Below, one piece after another: positions 62,122-64,000 of a DNA stretch of 64,000 nucleotides. The DNA is taken from the NCBI RefSeq assembly GCF_021390935.1, contig NZ_JAJPUI010000001.1:434001-498000 (forward strand), read 5' to 3'. A model generated the notes under the pieces. The model searched no databases and was not told the origin of the DNA. It was given only the letters and a program-made list of their open reading frames with translations. Position 1 is the stretch's first letter. The number at the start of each line of letters is the position of its first letter. Position numbers and translations under genes: made by a program. Origin of the DNA: Streptomyces sp. CC228A (GTDB taxonomy: Bacteria; Actinomycetota; Actinomycetes; Streptomycetales; Streptomycetaceae).

Positions 62122-63147
62122 TCAGGCCTTGTCCGGGTCGAAGCGCTCCAGGGCGGGCCGGGGGCCGGGCTGCGACTCGGTGAGCAGGTGGTCGGCGGCG
62201 ACGGTGTCCGTGACGACGCTGGTGACGAGCCCGGAGCGCAGGACGGCGCCGATGGCCGCGGCCTTGCGGCGACCGCCCGCGATGGCGACGACCTCGGGGA
62301 TGCGGCGCAGCCGGTCGGCCTCGACGGTGATGCACCGCTCGCCCAGGTCGCGTCCGACGCGGCGGCCCGACGCGTCGAACAGGTGGGCGGACATCTCGGC
62401 GGCGACACCGAGGGAGGCGTAGTGGGCGCGCTCCTCGTCGGAGAGCATGTCGTGGACGGTGGAGATGCCGGGCTCCCAGGAGCCGATGGACACCGCGGCG
62501 ACCGTCACCTTGTCGAAGTACTCGAAGGCGCGGGCGATGCCGGTCTGCTCCCGCAGCGCGGCGGCGGTGGCCGGGTCGGGCAGCAGCATGGGCGCGTAGA
62601 TGGGGTGCGCCTCGCCTCCGGAGACCTGGGCGGCGCGGCGGACGGCCTCCACGGAGCCGCGCTCGGCGGTGCCCGCGTCGTACACGCCGGTCAGCTGGAC
62701 GACGGTGCAGGGCGGCAGCCGGTCGAGTGCGGCGGCCATGTGGATGGTGGACCGGCCCCAGGCCAGGCCGAGGACGTCGCCTTCGGCCACCAGCTCGCCG
62801 AGCAGGTCGGCCGCGACCTCCCCGAGGTTCTCGGGGTCGGGCGACTCGTCCTCGCCCTCGGCGGGCGACTCGACGACGACGGCGTGGCGCAGGCCGTAGC
62901 GGGCGCGCAGCGCGTCGGAACGCTCCGCGTCCAGTTCCGCGGGAACCCGGATCTCGATGCGTACGAGGTCCCGCTCCAGGGCGGTCTCCAGGACCCGGGC
63001 CACCTTGAAGCGGCTGACGCCGAACTCCTCGGCGATCTGGATCTTGGACTTGCCCTCCAGGTAGAAGCGCCGGGCCATGGCCGCCGCCTGCACCAGCTCC
63101 GCGGGTCCCATCCGCAGGGCTGGACGTCCCGCCGACATTGCAGACAC
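62122..63147 (-). CDS. SorC/DeoR-type sugar-binding transcriptional regulator
   Basis: A 341-residue regulator with an N-terminal HTH (about 14-60; ARRFYLEGKSKIQIAEEFGV, SRFKVARVLETALERDLVRI) and a C-terminal sugar-phosphate-binding SorC domain (about 80-335; LGLAWGRSTIHMAAALDRLP, VQLTGVYDAGTAERGSVEAV, AVSIGSWEPGISTVHDMLSD, IAGGRRKAAAIGAVLRSGLV). GTG 63147 is chosen because GAGGAG ends six bases upstream; an ATG at 63171 would add eight residues. It lies downstream of rpe on the same strand, so pentose-phosphate-derived ligands and control of sugar metabolism are plausible. Confidence 0.9.
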   Translation of the reverse strand: MSAMSAGRPALRMGPAELVQAAAMARRFYLEGKSKIQIAEEFGVSRFKVARVLETALERDLVRIEIRVPAELDAERSDALRARYGLRHAVVVESPAEGEDESPDPENLGEVAADLLGELVAEGDVLGLAWGRSTIHMAAALDRLPPCTVVQLTGVYDAGTAERGSVEAVRRAAQVSGGEAHPIYAPMLLPDPATAAALREQTGIARAFEYFDKVTVAAVSIGSWEPGISTVHDMLSDEERAHYASLGVAAEMSAHLFDASGRRVGRDLGERCITVEADRLRRIPEVVAIAGGRRKAAAIGAVLRSGLVTSVVTDTVAADHLLTESQPGPRPALERFDPDKA

Positions 63148-63266
63148 CGCGTTCTCCTCACTGCTGTTCACACTCCGGATCGCCCATACTCGCAGATCCG
63201 ACGGCCGTTGATCAGTCCTGTTGGTTTGCGTTCATCTGCCGGTGACCAACCGGTGGCCCGGCGTGT

Positions 63267-63950
63267 TCAGTGGCCGCAGGCCCAGGCCGCTCCGGCAATG
63301 GTCCGGCGGGCCTGCTCCCGCAGCTCGCGCACGGCGGCGCCGGGGTCGTCGGCACCGTACACGGCGGATCCCGCGACGAAGACGTCCGCGCCCGCCTCGG
63401 CGCACCGTTCGATGGTCGAGGCGGAGACACCGCCGTCCACCTGGAGCCACAGTTCGAGGCCGTGCTTGGCGATCAGCTCACGGGTGCGGCGGATCTTGGG
63501 CAGCATGATGTCGAGGAACGCCTGCCCGCCGAAGCCGGGTTCAACCGTCATGATCAGCACCATGTCCAGCTCGGGGAGCAGGTCCTCGAAGGGTTCGATG
63601 GGGGTGGCCGGCTTGAGGGCCATGGAGGCGCGGGCGCCCTTGGCCCGGATCTCGCGCGCGAGCCGTACGGGGGCGGCCGCGGCCTCCACGTGGAAGGTGA
63701 CGGAGCCGGCGCCCGCCTCCACGTACTGGGGGGCCCAGCGGTCCGGGTCCTCGATCATGAGGTGGCAGTCCAGCGGGGTGTCCGTCGCCCTGCTGAGCGA
63801 CTCGACGACCGGCACGCCGAGGGTCAGGTTGGGCACGAAGTGGTTGTCCATGACGTCGACGTGGAGCCAGTCGGCCCCCGCGACGGCACCGGCCTCCTCG
63901 GCGAGCCGGGCGAAGTCGGCGGACAGGATGCTGGGATTGATCTGGGCCAT
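63267..63950 (-). CDS. rpe: Ribulose-phosphate 3-epimerase
   Basis: A 227-residue TIM-barrel enzyme interconverting ribulose 5-phosphate and xylulose 5-phosphate in the pentose phosphate pathway. Signature blocks: [33 protein letters not shown] (metal His and catalytic Asp), [13 protein letters not shown] (His), [27 protein letters not shown] (second catalytic Asp) and [13 protein letters not shown] (phosphate loop). It starts at ATG 63950. The SorC-type gene follows after about 120 bases. Confidence 0.96.
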   Translation of the reverse strand: MAQINPSILSADFARLAEEAGAVAGADWLHVDVMDNHFVPNLTLGVPVVESLSRATDTPLDCHLMIEDPDRWAPQYVEAGAGSVTFHVEAAAAPVRLAREIRAKGARASMALKPATPIEPFEDLLPELDMVLIMTVEPGFGGQAFLDIMLPKIRRTRELIAKHGLELWLQVDGGVSASTIERCAEAGADVFVAGSAVYGADDPGAAVRELREQARRTIAGAAWACGH

Positions 63951-64000
63951 GAGCCAAGCCTGCCATGTCCGGCGGCGCCTGATGGACCCGATCCCGTACG

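Overview
The window looks like a chromosomal segment of a Streptomyces species. It is very GC-rich with strongly G/C-biased third codon positions. It carries smeA-sffA (sporulation septum), rbpA behind a SigR-type promoter, a GH18 chitinase behind DasR-like repeats, and a MocR/YczE divergent pair. From memory, the order smeA-sffA-MocR-yczE-GDPD-MFS-rbpA-fxsA-ppm1-amidohydrolase-Lrp ... EccA-like ATPase ... hisG-hisE-ribH-ribBA-ribM-ribE-ribD ... guaB1-SorC-rpe follows the S. coelicolor SCO1415-SCO1464 region, so most of the window is conserved core. No tRNA, rRNA, CRISPR array, integrase or intact transposase was seen.

Layout. 0-3.5 kb: a glycosyltransferase running off the left edge, a HEAT-repeat protein and an ankyrin protein. 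3.8-16.6 kb: core genes from smeA-sffA to a small CxxC protein. 16.9-24.0 kb: an accessory island between two core genes. It holds an XRE/TPR regulator, a degenerate serine-recombinase-like protein, two small hypotheticals, and a graspetide (ATP-grasp-modified RiPP) operon of precursor, ATP-grasp ligase and a protein-isoaspartyl-methyltransferase-like enzyme. A convergent GntR regulator, small zinc-type proteins and decayed ORFs follow. 24.0-32.2 kb: acyl-CoA dehydrogenase, a C39-type secreted peptidase, a P-loop kinase, a candidate small RNA, an EccA-like AAA ATPase and a 604-residue protein of unknown function. 32.6-39.2 kb: the minus-strand riboflavin operon (FMN riboswitch, ribD-ribE-ribM-ribBA-ribH) followed by hisE-hisG and a PH-domain gene. 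39.5-54.2 kb: more variable content, including OsmC/ArsR, a chitinase, an ECF41-type sigma factor with an NAD-binding partner, ROK/MFS, an AT-richer ABC exporter operon with a secreted protein, and a secreted endonuclease/phosphatase. 54.5-59.7 kb: amine oxidase-type monooxygenase, nitrilase-type amidase, AsnC regulator and amino-acid permease, read together as a basic amino-acid uptake and catabolism locus. 60.5-64 kb: guaB1, a SorC-type regulator and rpe.

The most interesting system is the graspetide operon at 19.8-22.2 kb. The ATP-grasp enzyme should form side-chain ester or amide rings in the TTG-started 90-residue precursor, and the methyltransferase would then activate an Asp, probably giving an aspartimide. 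The surrounding regulators mark it as an accessory, probably self-contained module.

A caution on quality: at least eight genes, including ribD and the P-loop kinase, are interrupted by single-base shifts. Those I could place all sit in short G/C runs, mostly as one missing base. This pattern points to consensus errors in the assembly more than to real pseudogenes, so broken genes are annotated across the shifts.
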